A stretch of 36,178 nucleotides of DNA. It comes from Anaerolineaceae bacterium UBA6801. Its GTDB lineage: Bacteria; Chloroflexota; Anaerolineae; Anaerolineales; Anaerolineaceae. A program made the translations under genes and the position numbers. Location of the stretch: contig DKFH01000167.1 of assembly GCA_002452315.1 (NCBI GenBank), forward strand, positions 6,392 to 42,569. Direction: 5' to 3'. The notes under the pieces were generated by a model. The model saw only the letters and a program-made list of their open reading frames with translations, was not told the DNA's origin and did not search any database. Positions within the stretch are counted from its first letter, which is position 1. Each line of letters begins with the position of its first letter. This document shows positions 8,109 through 14,483 of the stretch, piece after piece.

Positions 8109-8960
8109 ATGAAAATCAACATTGCCCTTGCACAATTCAACACCAAATTAGGCGTGGTCCGTGCGAACTTAGAGACCCACCTTAGCATGATTGACCAAGC
8201 CCGCCAGGCGGGCGCCGACCTGATCCTCTTTCCCGAGCTCTCGCTGACTGGCTATGCCCTGCTGGATCTGGCGGTGGAAACCGCCATCCGCCCCCACCAG
8301 GATGACCCGGTCTTCAACGAATTGCTGGGTGCCAGCCAGGAGATCGACCTGATGTTTGGCTTTGTTCACGAAGACCGCCGCCATCGCTTTTATATCGCCT
8401 CGGCCTACCTGTCAGGCGGGAAGATTCTCCACATCCACAACAAGCTCTACCTGCCCACCTACGGCATGTTTGACGAGGGCCGTTTCTTTGCCCCGGGCAA
8501 TTCGGTGCGGGCCTTTGATACCCGTTTCGGCCGGGTGGGGATGCTGATCTGTGAGGATTTCTGGCATGCCTCGTTGCCCTACCTGCTGTGGATGGATGGC
8601 GCCGATATCCTCCTGTTCTCTTCCGCATCGCCGGGGCGCGGGCTGACCGACGCGCCGCGCCTGAGCAGCTCGGAATGGGTCGAACACACCAACCGTGCCT
8701 ATGCAGGCCTGTTCACCAATTTTGTCGCCCATGCCAACCGGGTGGGCTATGAGGACGGGCTCAACTTCTGGGGCGGATCAACGATTTTTGACCCCAACGG
8801 GCACCTGGTGGTGTGCGCGCCGGATTTTGAGCCCGCGCTGACCGTGGCCGAAATTGACCTCAACCAATTGCACCGCACACGAGCCCGTTTACCCCTGTTG
8901 CGCGATGAACGCGCCACAGTCGTGCAGCGAGAGCTGGAAAGGATCCTGGGTGAAACATGA
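8109..8960 (+). CDS. Carbon-nitrogen hydrolase, probable glutaminase partner of NAD+ synthetase
   Basis: The 283-residue nitrilase-fold protein has the catalytic triad E43 (LFPELSLTGY), K112 (HNKLYLPTYGMFDE) and C148 (GMLICEDFW). The YLPTYGMFDEGRFF segment is the one seen in the glutaminase domain of glutamine-dependent NAD+ synthetases. Such domains release ammonia from glutamine and pass it to the synthetase active site. Its stop overlaps the nadE start (ATGA, 8957-8960), strongly supporting a functional pair. In many bacteria the two activities are fused in one chain of 540-680 residues; here they are separate genes. An unrelated amidase role is possible but less likely. Confidence 0.85.
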   Translation: MKINIALAQFNTKLGVVRANLETHLSMIDQARQAGADLILFPELSLTGYALLDLAVETAIRPHQDDPVFNELLGASQEIDLMFGFVHEDRRHRFYIASAYLSGGKILHIHNKLYLPTYGMFDEGRFFAPGNSVRAFDTRFGRVGMLICEDFWHASLPYLLWMDGADILLFSSASPGRGLTDAPRLSSSEWVEHTNRAYAGLFTNFVAHANRVGYEDGLNFWGGSTIFDPNGHLVVCAPDFEPALTVAEIDLNQLHRTRARLPLLRDERATVVQRELERILGET

Positions 8961-9778
8961 CCGACCTGACCATCAATGCTGAACTGACCGAAAAGATCCT
9001 GACCGGGTTCATCCACACAGAGCTGAACCGGGTCGGGTTCCAACGCGCCCTGCTGGGCGTCTCCGGCGGGATCGACTCGGCCGTATCCCTGTACCTGAGC
9101 GCCAAAGCCCTGGGACCGGAGAACGTCCTGGCCATCCGTATGCCCTACAAAACCTCGCCAGACCACACCCTCGAAGATGCCCAGTTGATGATAGACGACC
9201 TGGGCGTGCAGTCGATGACGGTCGAGATCACGCCGATGGTCGACCCCCTCATCGACCGGTTTGAGGATATGACCAAGATCCGGGCGGGCAACATCATGGC
9301 CCGCATGCGCATGATCGTCTTGTTTGATCAATCCGTGGCCTTCAACGGATTGGTGATGGGCTCCAGCAATAAAACTGAGATCCTCCTGGGTTATTCAACC
9401 ATCTATGGCGACTCAGCCGCCGCGCTGCAGCCGATTGGCGACCTGTACAAAACCCAGGTGCGCCAGCTCGCCCGCCATTTAGGGGTGCCGGAACTGGTGG
9501 TCAGCAAAGCGCCCTCCGCGGACCTGTGGGAGGGACAAACCGATGAGGGCGAACTGGGCTTCTCGTACGCGGATGTGGACCAGTTGCTGCATCTACTGGT
9601 CGACCAACGCTATCGCCCTGAAGCGTGCGTTGAAGAGGGTTTTGACCGGGACTTCGTGGCGCGGGTGGTGCGCAGGGTGCGCCAGAATCACTTCAAACGC
9701 GTCATGCCGCCCATCGCCAAGCTCTCTGAGCGCACGATCGGGTATGATTTTTTATACCTGCGCGATTGGGGGACATAA
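8957..9778 (+). CDS. nadE: NAD+ synthetase (NadE), stand-alone synthetase domain
   Basis: The 273-residue ATP-pyrophosphatase has the PP-loop SGGIDSA at residues 36-42, then RMPYKTS, NIMARMRM and GSSNKTEILLGYSTIYGD, and KAPSADLWEGQTDEGELGFSY. These are hallmarks of NadE, which amidates nicotinic acid adenine dinucleotide to NAD+ in the last step of NAD synthesis. The length is that of ammonia-type NadE without a glutaminase domain, which is supplied by the overlapping upstream gene. The C-terminus ends in YLRDWGT, a sequence partly duplicated 85 bp downstream. Confidence 0.93.
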   Translation: MTDLTINAELTEKILTGFIHTELNRVGFQRALLGVSGGIDSAVSLYLSAKALGPENVLAIRMPYKTSPDHTLEDAQLMIDDLGVQSMTVEITPMVDPLIDRFEDMTKIRAGNIMARMRMIVLFDQSVAFNGLVMGSSNKTEILLGYSTIYGDSAAALQPIGDLYKTQVRQLARHLGVPELVVSKAPSADLWEGQTDEGELGFSYADVDQLLHLLVDQRYRPEACVEEGFDRDFVARVVRRVRQNHFKRVMPPIAKLSERTIGYDFLYLRDWGT

Positions 9779-9863
9779 GCGGTCGCGTGTGGTCGGGGTT
9801 GATGATTGGTGGGGTGAAGAGCGCACCCCACCCCACAAAAAATGGCGTGATTGGGGGACGTAA
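9761..9863. repeat. Imperfect 18-bp direct repeat spanning the nadE 3' end
   Basis: CGCGATTGGGGGACATAA at 9761-9778 (the last nadE codons and stop) recurs as CGTGATTGGGGGACGTAA at 9846-9863, 16 of 18 identical. The 67-bp segment between them holds a hairpin. This could be a scar of insertion or slippage at the gene end. Confidence 0.7.
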
Positions 9864-10126
9864 ATCACAGGGTGCGATCCGAACATGCCCTGAGGCTGTA
9901 ACTCCCGCAGCAAAGCGAGACGGAGCAAAAGCCGTGAGGGGTGACCCACCAAACACAGTCCTCTCATCAAATGACAACAGAGGTTTTGATCTGCAATTTG
10001 TAGGTCACGCTTTTAGCGTGACAAAAAGAGATTGCTTTCTTGCTCAGGATGTTGCTCAGCCACTTCACTTGTAACGAGGATTCTCATAGAATTTGTCACG
10101 TAGATCCCTGCGGGATCATACGTGAC
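9779..10126. other. 348-bp repeat-rich gap between convergent nadE and rnhB
   Basis: No coding sequence is supported. The gap holds a hairpin (GTGGGGTG 9809-9816 with CACCCCAC 9824-9831), the second half of the nadE-end direct repeat, and two palindromic elements with shared termini near 10000 and 10092. The frames crossing it are short and lack known domains. Confidence 0.7.
10000..10025 (+). repeat. Palindromic repeat element, copy 1
   Basis: The element begins GTAGGTCACG and ends CGTGACAAA. Its 8-bp stem GTCACGCT/AGCGTGAC (10004-10011 and 10015-10022) closes a TTT loop. The ends match copy 2 at 10092-10130, which lies in the opposite orientation. It resembles REP-type intergenic palindromes. 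Confidence 0.65.
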
Positions 10127-10130
10127 CTAC
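10092..10130 (-). repeat. Palindromic repeat element, copy 2
   Basis: Read on the minus strand the element begins GTAGGTCACG and ends CGTGACAAA, the same ends as copy 1, but the middle differs. Its stem pairs GTCACGTA with TACGTGAC and GATCCC with GGGATC, giving 14 pairs, one bulge and a TGC loop. The TAG of its first bases is the rnhB stop codon (10127-10129). It may double as the rnhB terminator, although no T-tract follows. Confidence 0.65.
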
Positions 10131-10837
10131 GCACTAGAAACAGTGGTTCCACCATCCATCGCACCAGGCGGGAACATGGAATCATACTCCGAGACCGGCG
10201 CAAAAGACCGCCTGTGGACCGCACATGGCCCCAGAGCCAGGATCGCCTGGCGGTGGTCACGGGTGGCATAGCCCTTGTTGCTGGCAAAGCCGTAGCCCGG
10301 GTAGGTGTGGTCCAAATCCACCAGCAGGGCATCCCGCGCGGTCTTGGCCAGGATCGAGGCCGCGGCGATCGACAGGGCGCGCCCATCCCCCTTGACCAGC
10401 GGGGTTTGCGGGACAGACACGTTCGGCAGGGTCAGGTAATCCACCAGCAGGTGCTCGGGTGAAACACCCAGATGCTCAAGCGCACGGGCAGCCGCCAGGC
10501 AGGTGGCTGGCACGATGCCCAGCCGGTCGATCTCGTCCGGGCCGGCCATCCCCACGCCCCAGGCCCTTGCCACGGTTTTGATCACCTCAGCCCAGGCTTC
10601 GCGCGCTTTAGGCGCCATCACCTTAGAATCGCGCACCCCGGAAAGCAGGGCCATCAGGTCGTCCTGACCCGGGGGCAGCACCACCGCACCCGCCGCAACC
10701 GGTCCGGCCAACGCCCCGCGGCCGGCCTCATCCACACCGGCCACCAGGGTAATCCCCTGCCCCCACAAGTCACTTTCAAAGGCCAGGTTTGGCCGCTCGG
10801 GCAGCAAGCTGGTGTCGAATTTCACCCTAGGCGTCAT
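10127..10837 (-). CDS. rnhB: Ribonuclease HII
   Basis: The protein shows GVDEAGRGALAGPVAAGAVVLP with the first two catalytic acids, then RDSKVMAPKAREAW, LVDYLTLP with another acid, and GDGRALSIAAASILAKTARDALL. These are the RNase HII motifs. The enzyme cuts RNA primers and misincorporated ribonucleotides in DNA. The start at 10837 (MTPRVKFD) is preferred because AGGGA lies upstream; an in-frame ATG at 10855 would add six residues. The gene overlaps the upstream glycosyltransferase end and is probably co-transcribed with it. The stop codon lies inside a palindromic repeat, so the extreme C-terminus (GGTTVSSA) may be non-ancestral. Confidence 0.92.
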   Translation of the reverse strand: MTPRVKFDTSLLPERPNLAFESDLWGQGITLVAGVDEAGRGALAGPVAAGAVVLPPGQDDLMALLSGVRDSKVMAPKAREAWAEVIKTVARAWGVGMAGPDEIDRLGIVPATCLAAARALEHLGVSPEHLLVDYLTLPNVSVPQTPLVKGDGRALSIAAASILAKTARDALLVDLDHTYPGYGFASNKGYATRDHRQAILALGPCAVHRRSFAPVSEYDSMFPPGAMDGGTTVSSA

Positions 10838-11564
10838 AACGTCCCTGGCGGGCATTCTGGCGGATCTTGAGCAGGTCTAAGCCCATGCGCAGGGAATCCT
10901 GCACCAGGCGGACGCGGCTGTCGGGGTCAAAATACCAGTCGATGGCCACTTCCTGCAAGCGGTAGCCCTGCCGGCGGGCGATAAACAACACCTCGGCGTC
11001 AAAGGACATCCCGCCCATGGTTTGCAAAGGGAACACCGCTTCAGCCGCCTCAGCACTGAAGCACTTGAACCCGCACTGCGAGTCCTGGATGCCTGGTAAG
11101 ACCAGGGTACGCACCAGGGCGTTGAAAATCCGCCCAATCAGGTGCCGGTAACCGGGCTCATCGATCCGCCGGGAGCCGGGCAGCTCGCGTGAGCCGATAG
11201 CCACATCCACCTCCGTTAAAACTGGCGGTAGAAAGCGGTTGACCTGCTCAACGGGCATGGATAAATCAGCATCGCACAAAAAGCGATACGCCCCCTGGGC
11301 TTCCAGCATGCCCCGCCGGACAGCTAAGCCTTTGCCCCGTTCTGATTCCGAAAACACGCGCAGGTTCGGCATCCCATCTTGAAAAGCCTTAGCGATCTGC
11401 AAAGTGCCGTCGCTGCTGCCGTTTTCCACCACCAGGATCTCAGCCTGGTAGTCCTGGCTGGCAAGAAAGGCTTTGATTTGCTCCAGTGTCGGCGGGAGTC
11501 GTTCAGCCTCATTATGGGCTGGGATAATAATCGAGAGCAGTGGTTTGGTCAATAGTTCACCCAC
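10827..11564 (-). CDS. GT2 glycosyltransferase (dolichyl/undecaprenyl-phosphate glycosyl transferase-like)
   Basis: The 245-residue GT-A fold protein has LSIIIPAHNEAERLPPTLEQ at the N-terminus, VVENGSSDGT near residue 46, and the metal-binding DAD at residues 98-100 (FLCDADLSM). ERGKGLAVRRGML precedes DAD, and DSQCGFKCF and GGMSFDAEVLF follow. This order is that of the ALG5/DPM1-like branch, which moves glucose or mannose from a nucleotide sugar to a polyprenyl phosphate at the membrane. There is no C-terminal membrane domain. The start is GTG with a weak ribosome site. Overlap with rnhB suggests one transcript. Confidence 0.85.
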   Translation of the reverse strand: MGELLTKPLLSIIIPAHNEAERLPPTLEQIKAFLASQDYQAEILVVENGSSDGTLQIAKAFQDGMPNLRVFSESERGKGLAVRRGMLEAQGAYRFLCDADLSMPVEQVNRFLPPVLTEVDVAIGSRELPGSRRIDEPGYRHLIGRIFNALVRTLVLPGIQDSQCGFKCFSAEAAEAVFPLQTMGGMSFDAEVLFIARRQGYRLQEVAIDWYFDPDSRVRLVQDSLRMGLDLLKIRQNARQGRYDA

Positions 11565-11583
11565 AAATATCAGTTTCAGAGAT

Positions 11584-11624
11584 AAAAAAATGGTCAGGGA
11601 ACGATGGTTGTGTGCTCGTTCACC
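11584..11624 (-). terminator. Intrinsic terminator of tRNA-Pro
   Basis: On the minus strand, GGT-GAACGA (from 11624) pairs with TCGTTC and ACC, and is followed by ATTTTTTT ending near 11584. It lies 20 bp past the tRNA 3' end and just before the GT2 start. Confidence 0.6.
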
Positions 11625-11643
11625 TTCCCATTCTGTTAACAGT

Positions 11644-11716
11644 CGGGGTGGGCGGACTTGAACCGCCGACCTCCGCGTCCCAAACGCGGCGCGCTGGCCG
11701 TCTGCGCTACACCCCG
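11644..11716 (-). tRNA. tRNA-Pro (anticodon UGG)
   Basis: The 73-nt cloverleaf folds fully on the minus strand. The acceptor arm is CGGGGTG/CACCCCG, the D stem GCGC/GCGC, the anticodon stem CCGCG/CGCGG with loop TTTGGGA, and the T stem GGCGG/CCGCC with loop TTCAAGT. The anticodon TGG is at 11680-11682, followed by G37, as expected for tRNA-Pro. The first pair is C-G, as in bacterial tRNA-Pro. The 3' CCA is not encoded. A promoter and a terminator flank it. Confidence 0.95.
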
Positions 11717-11725
11717 GCAGATAAG

Positions 11726-11755
11726 AGTATAATCCGAAGTATGGACAAACGTCAA
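11726..11755 (-). promoter_or_regulatory. Promoter of tRNA-Pro, inside the divergent esterase gene start
   Basis: On the minus strand TTGACG (11755-11750) and TATACT (11731-11726) are 18 bp apart, and the tRNA begins 10 bp downstream. The -35 hexamer lies in codons 4-5 of the plus-strand esterase gene. Confidence 0.75.
11728..11733 (+). promoter_or_regulatory. Candidate -10 of the esterase gene
   Basis: A perfect TATAAT lies only 7 bp before the esterase ATG (11741) and overlaps the tRNA -10 on the other strand. If used, the transcript would start at or next to the ATG and be leaderless. No good -35 is seen because the spot lies inside the tRNA gene. Confidence 0.4.
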
Positions 11756-12715
11756 GATACCATATCCATCCTGTTCACCGCTGCCTTTTGGCTCACTATG
11801 TCCCTGATGTTCATCCTGGTAGGATCAGCCTGCCAAACGGACCTTGAACCTCTGCCAGCAGCGCAAAACCCACCCAGCACCACGCCCTCAGCCAATCCCG
11901 TGATCACATCCCCAAGCCCAACTTCAACCCCCATAGCCAATCCTGAGATCACATCTCCAAGCCCAACCTCAACCCCCGCAGCCCCTGTACCAACCGAGAC
12001 TGCCGCGGTTGATTGCCTGCAGACAGGCGGAATCGTGCAAAGTGGGTCGTTTTTCAGCTATCAGCTGGGGGAAGACCTGCACTACCGGGTCTACCTGCCT
12101 CCTTGCTACCATAGTGACCTGGATAAACGCTACCCGGTCACCTACTTGCTGCACGGCCTGACCTTTAATGAAGACCAATGGCTGCGCCTGGGTGTGGCCG
12201 AGGAGATGGATGCGCTGATTGCCCAGGGCTCAGTCTCCCCTTTTATCATCATCATGCCCGGCGAAGCCCGCTTCCATCCACTGCAGACCTCGGCCTTTGT
12301 CAACGCCCTGGTCTTCGAACTGATCCCGTGGGTCGATCAGCAATACCGCACCCAACCCGAGAAATCCTTTCGGGCCATCGGCGGGCTCTCACGCGGTGCG
12401 GCCTGGGCGATTCACATCGGGTTTGAACACCCGCAAGTGTTCAGCAGTGCGGGGGCGCACAGCCTGCCCTTGTTTTCATATGATGGCAATCGGCTTAACA
12501 GTTGGCTGACGCGTACCCCCGCCGATGAGCTGCCTGCGTTTTTCTTCGACATTGGCCGGGGAGACCCGGAAAGGCACTCAGCCCAGGAATTTGCCGACCA
12601 GTTAAACGCGCATCACATCCCTCATACCTGGTACCTGTTCAATGGCGGGCACACCGAAGCATACTGGTCTGCACACCTGGCCATCTACCTGCGCTGGTAT
12701 GCGCGGGATTGGTAA
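11741..12715 (+). CDS. Secreted lipoprotein esterase (alpha/beta hydrolase, esterase D-like)
   Basis: From the ATG at 11741 the protein has 324 residues. A lipoprotein signal ends in LVGSAC. A Thr/Pro/Ser linker with a repeated ANPxITSPSPTSTP unit follows. The catalytic domain has YLLHGLTFNEDQW (oxyanion region), the nucleophile elbow GGLSRGAAW, an acid in FFFDIGRGD and the histidine in FNGGHTEAYW. This is the esterase/feruloyl-esterase-like fold often found on carbohydrate-active enzymes, so it may deacylate a surface or plant polysaccharide. The frame is open upstream through the tRNA gene, so longer starts are rejected. No Shine-Dalgarno is visible. Confidence 0.85.
   Translation: MDKRQDTISILFTAAFWLTMSLMFILVGSACQTDLEPLPAAQNPPSTTPSANPVITSPSPTSTPIANPEITSPSPTSTPAAPVPTETAAVDCLQTGGIVQSGSFFSYQLGEDLHYRVYLPPCYHSDLDKRYPVTYLLHGLTFNEDQWLRLGVAEEMDALIAQGSVSPFIIIMPGEARFHPLQTSAFVNALVFELIPWVDQQYRTQPEKSFRAIGGLSRGAAWAIHIGFEHPQVFSSAGAHSLPLFSYDGNRLNSWLTRTPADELPAFFFDIGRGDPERHSAQEFADQLNAHHIPHTWYLFNGGHTEAYWSAHLAIYLRWYARDW
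11891..11980 (+). repeat. Two 45-bp tandem units in the esterase linker
   Basis: Two adjacent 45-bp units (11891-11935 and 11936-11980) encode ANPVITSPSPTSTPI and ANPEITSPSPTSTPA. They lengthen the linker between lipid anchor and catalytic domain and could vary in copy number. Confidence 0.8.
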
Positions 12716-12780
12716 GTAAAATATTCAAATAATCTAGTAAAATAGGGGTAACAAACACCCATCTATGAAAGGGAGCAAAC

Positions 12781-13206
12781 ATGTATCAACAAATCACCAT
12801 CGTCGGGTATTTGGGCGGCGACCCTGATATGCGGTTTACGCCTAGCGGCCAGGCTGTCACCAGCTTTTCTTTGGCAGCATCACGAAAATACACCAACAAC
12901 AGCGGACAAAAAATCGATGAGACCACCTGGTTCCGTGTCTCTGTATGGGGTGCCCAGGCAGAATCCTGCAACCAGTACCTCCACAAAGGCAGCCCTGTGC
13001 TGGTCGTTGGCCGACTGCGTCCCGATCCACAATCCGGTGGACCGAGGGTTTATACCCGCCAGGATGGATCAACCGGGGCATCCTTTGAAGTCAACGCACT
13101 CACGGTAAGATTCCTGCCCAGCGGCGGCGCCCGCGGCACCGGTGGGTATGAAGCTGATTTTGGCGATGAGCAAGGAGGCGCAGAGGGCGACGAAATCCCC
13201 TTCTAG
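12781..13206 (+). CDS. ssb: Single-stranded DNA-binding protein
   Basis: The 141-residue protein has an OB-fold domain (residues 1-110) with MYQQITIVGYLGGDPDMRFTP, SFSLAASRKY, ETTWFRVSVWG and GSPVLVVGRLRPDP. A short glycine-rich acidic tail ends in DEIPF, the protein-docking tip of bacterial SSB. The protein coats single-stranded DNA in replication and repair. The ribosome site AAAGGGAG precedes the ATG. It is 12 bp from the DUF3467 gene and heads a three-gene cluster ending with the translin-like gene. It is somewhat shorter than E. coli SSB, mainly in the linker. Confidence 0.94.
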   Translation: MYQQITIVGYLGGDPDMRFTPSGQAVTSFSLAASRKYTNNSGQKIDETTWFRVSVWGAQAESCNQYLHKGSPVLVVGRLRPDPQSGGPRVYTRQDGSTGASFEVNALTVRFLPSGGARGTGGYEADFGDEQGGAEGDEIPF

Positions 13207-13218
13207 ACCGGAGACCTT

Positions 13219-13527
13219 ATGCCTCAACAACCTATGCCCAATATTGAACTACCGGACGGCCTTGAACCGCAATATGTCAACTTTGTCCGGATCGCTCACA
13301 CTGCCTCAGAATTTATCATGGATTTCTCCCTGCTCCTGCCCGGAATCACGCAACCCCAGGTTGATTCCCGGCTGGTGATGTCTCCCACAGCAGCCAAGCT
13401 CTTTCTGCGGGCGTTGACGGAAAACCTCAAGCGGTATGAGGCCAATTTTGGCGAGATTTCTGTCCCAGGCAGCCATACCCTGGCCGATGACCTGTTCCGC
13501 CCCAATGATCAACCTAAAGGCAGCTGA
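13219..13527 (+). CDS. DUF3467 domain protein
   Basis: The 102-residue protein matches the DUF3467 layout: YVNFVRIAHTASEFIMDFSLLLPG, then RLVMSPTAAKLFLRAL and NLKRYEANFGEI. The family is small and widespread, with no settled function. It lies 12 bp after ssb, has GGAGA before its ATG, and its stop overlaps the translin-like start (TGATG). The context suggests a nucleic-acid-related role, by inference only. Confidence 0.85.
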   Translation: MPQQPMPNIELPDGLEPQYVNFVRIAHTASEFIMDFSLLLPGITQPQVDSRLVMSPTAAKLFLRALTENLKRYEANFGEISVPGSHTLADDLFRPNDQPKGS

Positions 13528-14198
13528 TGGAAAACCACCTCGAATCGCTCTCAGACCAGATCAGGGAGTCCTTTAATCAACAAAACGACAAGCGCGATAA
13601 AGCCCTGGCACAAAGCCGAGAGCTGACGCGCCATGCCGCCCGCGCCATCCGCGCCATCCATCGCGAGGACAACGACCTGGCCCAGGAGCACCTCGCCCAG
13701 GCCAACCAGCTGGCAGAAGCCTTACGCACTGGCCTTGCGGATGAACCTGATCTGTATTTTTCTGGCTATACGCAAGACGCACTCAAGGAATTTGTTGAAG
13801 CCCATCTGACGGTGGCCACTATTCTGAACCAGGACTGGCCCACCCCGGAAGACTTGCAGGTGGCATATGCCACGTACCTCAACGGGATGTCCGAGGTGAT
13901 CGGCGAGTTGCGCCGGCGGATTATGGACCTGATGCGCGCCGGCCATTCTCCCGAGGTTGAACGCCTGCTGGAGGTGATGGACGACATCTACGCCCTGCTG
14001 GTCACCATGGATTACCCCGACGCCCTCACCTATGGCCTGCGCCGCCGGACAGATATCGCCCGCAGCATCATCGAACGCACCCAGGCGGACGTGACCATCA
14101 GCTATCGCCAGCAGCTGCTGGAAAAGCGGATTGCCGAACTCTCGGCACAATTATCGCAGATTGAAATCACGGATCAAAACAACCCCTCAGGCGCCTGA
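13527..14198 (+). CDS. Translin-family protein
   Basis: The 223-residue all-helical protein matches the translin fold. It contains YTQDALKEFVEA near residue 81, GMSEVIGELRRRIMDLMRAG near residue 120 (E123, E127), MDDIYALLVTMDYPDAL near residue 151 and GLRRRTDIARSIIERTQADV near residue 170. The last two are strong translin signatures (YPDAxxxGLRRKxDxARxxxExTRxD). Translins bind single-stranded nucleic acid and, with TRAX, can act as an endoribonuclease; the family is rare in bacteria. Overlap with DUF3467 and proximity to ssb indicate co-expression. The target is unknown. Confidence 0.82.
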   Translation: MENHLESLSDQIRESFNQQNDKRDKALAQSRELTRHAARAIRAIHREDNDLAQEHLAQANQLAEALRTGLADEPDLYFSGYTQDALKEFVEAHLTVATILNQDWPTPEDLQVAYATYLNGMSEVIGELRRRIMDLMRAGHSPEVERLLEVMDDIYALLVTMDYPDALTYGLRRRTDIARSIIERTQADVTISYRQQLLEKRIAELSAQLSQIEITDQNNPSGA

Positions 14199-14217
14199 AT
14201 CAGGCGCTTGAGGCTTT
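14185..14217 (+). terminator. Hairpin at the end of the translin gene
   Basis: CCTCA-G-GCGCCTGA (14185-14198) pairs with TCAGGCGC-T-TGAGG (14200-14213), followed by CTTTC. The stop codon TGA at 14196-14198 lies in the stem. The T-tract is short, so termination is likely but not certain. Confidence 0.6.
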
Positions 14218-14379
14218 CATCAGCTCACCCGTCATCCTTAAGGTTCACAGCTCACTACTGGGTTTGCTAACAGCCATACACAGCCTAATTCAATTTTGGG
14301 GCAATCCATAAAGCACTCCGACAGGGTGATTTTCTACTCACTAACCGCACAAATGATACACTTTTCTGATCGTTTTTTG

Positions 14380-14467
14380 AATCATTAGCAATGATTTCAA
14401 CAAGTAACAACGCCAGAGCGAAATCAATGGAAACAGATTCGCCTTTCGTCCTTAAACGTGCTAGACT
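14380..14467 (+). promoter_or_regulatory. Upstream region of the M23 peptidase: inverted repeat and possible -10
   Basis: AATCATT-AGC-AATGATT (14380-14396) is a perfect 7-bp inverted repeat that may be an operator. TGCTAGACT (-10 TAGACT at 14462-14467) is an extended -10 candidate, with TTCGCC 18 bp upstream. The spacing to the GGAG ribosome site is very tight, so the promoter may lie elsewhere in this 285-bp gap. Confidence 0.3.
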
Positions 14468-14483
14468 CTTAGCGGAGTGATTT

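Noticed and set aside
9543..9863. 106-codon plus-strand frame ending in the same RDWGT residues as NadE
   Set aside because: It is out of frame with nadE for most of its length. The shared end comes from the 18-bp direct repeat, not from a real gene.
11540..11740. N-terminal extension of the esterase frame
   Set aside because: It would translate the tRNA-Pro gene. The lipoprotein signal begins naturally at the ATG at 11741.
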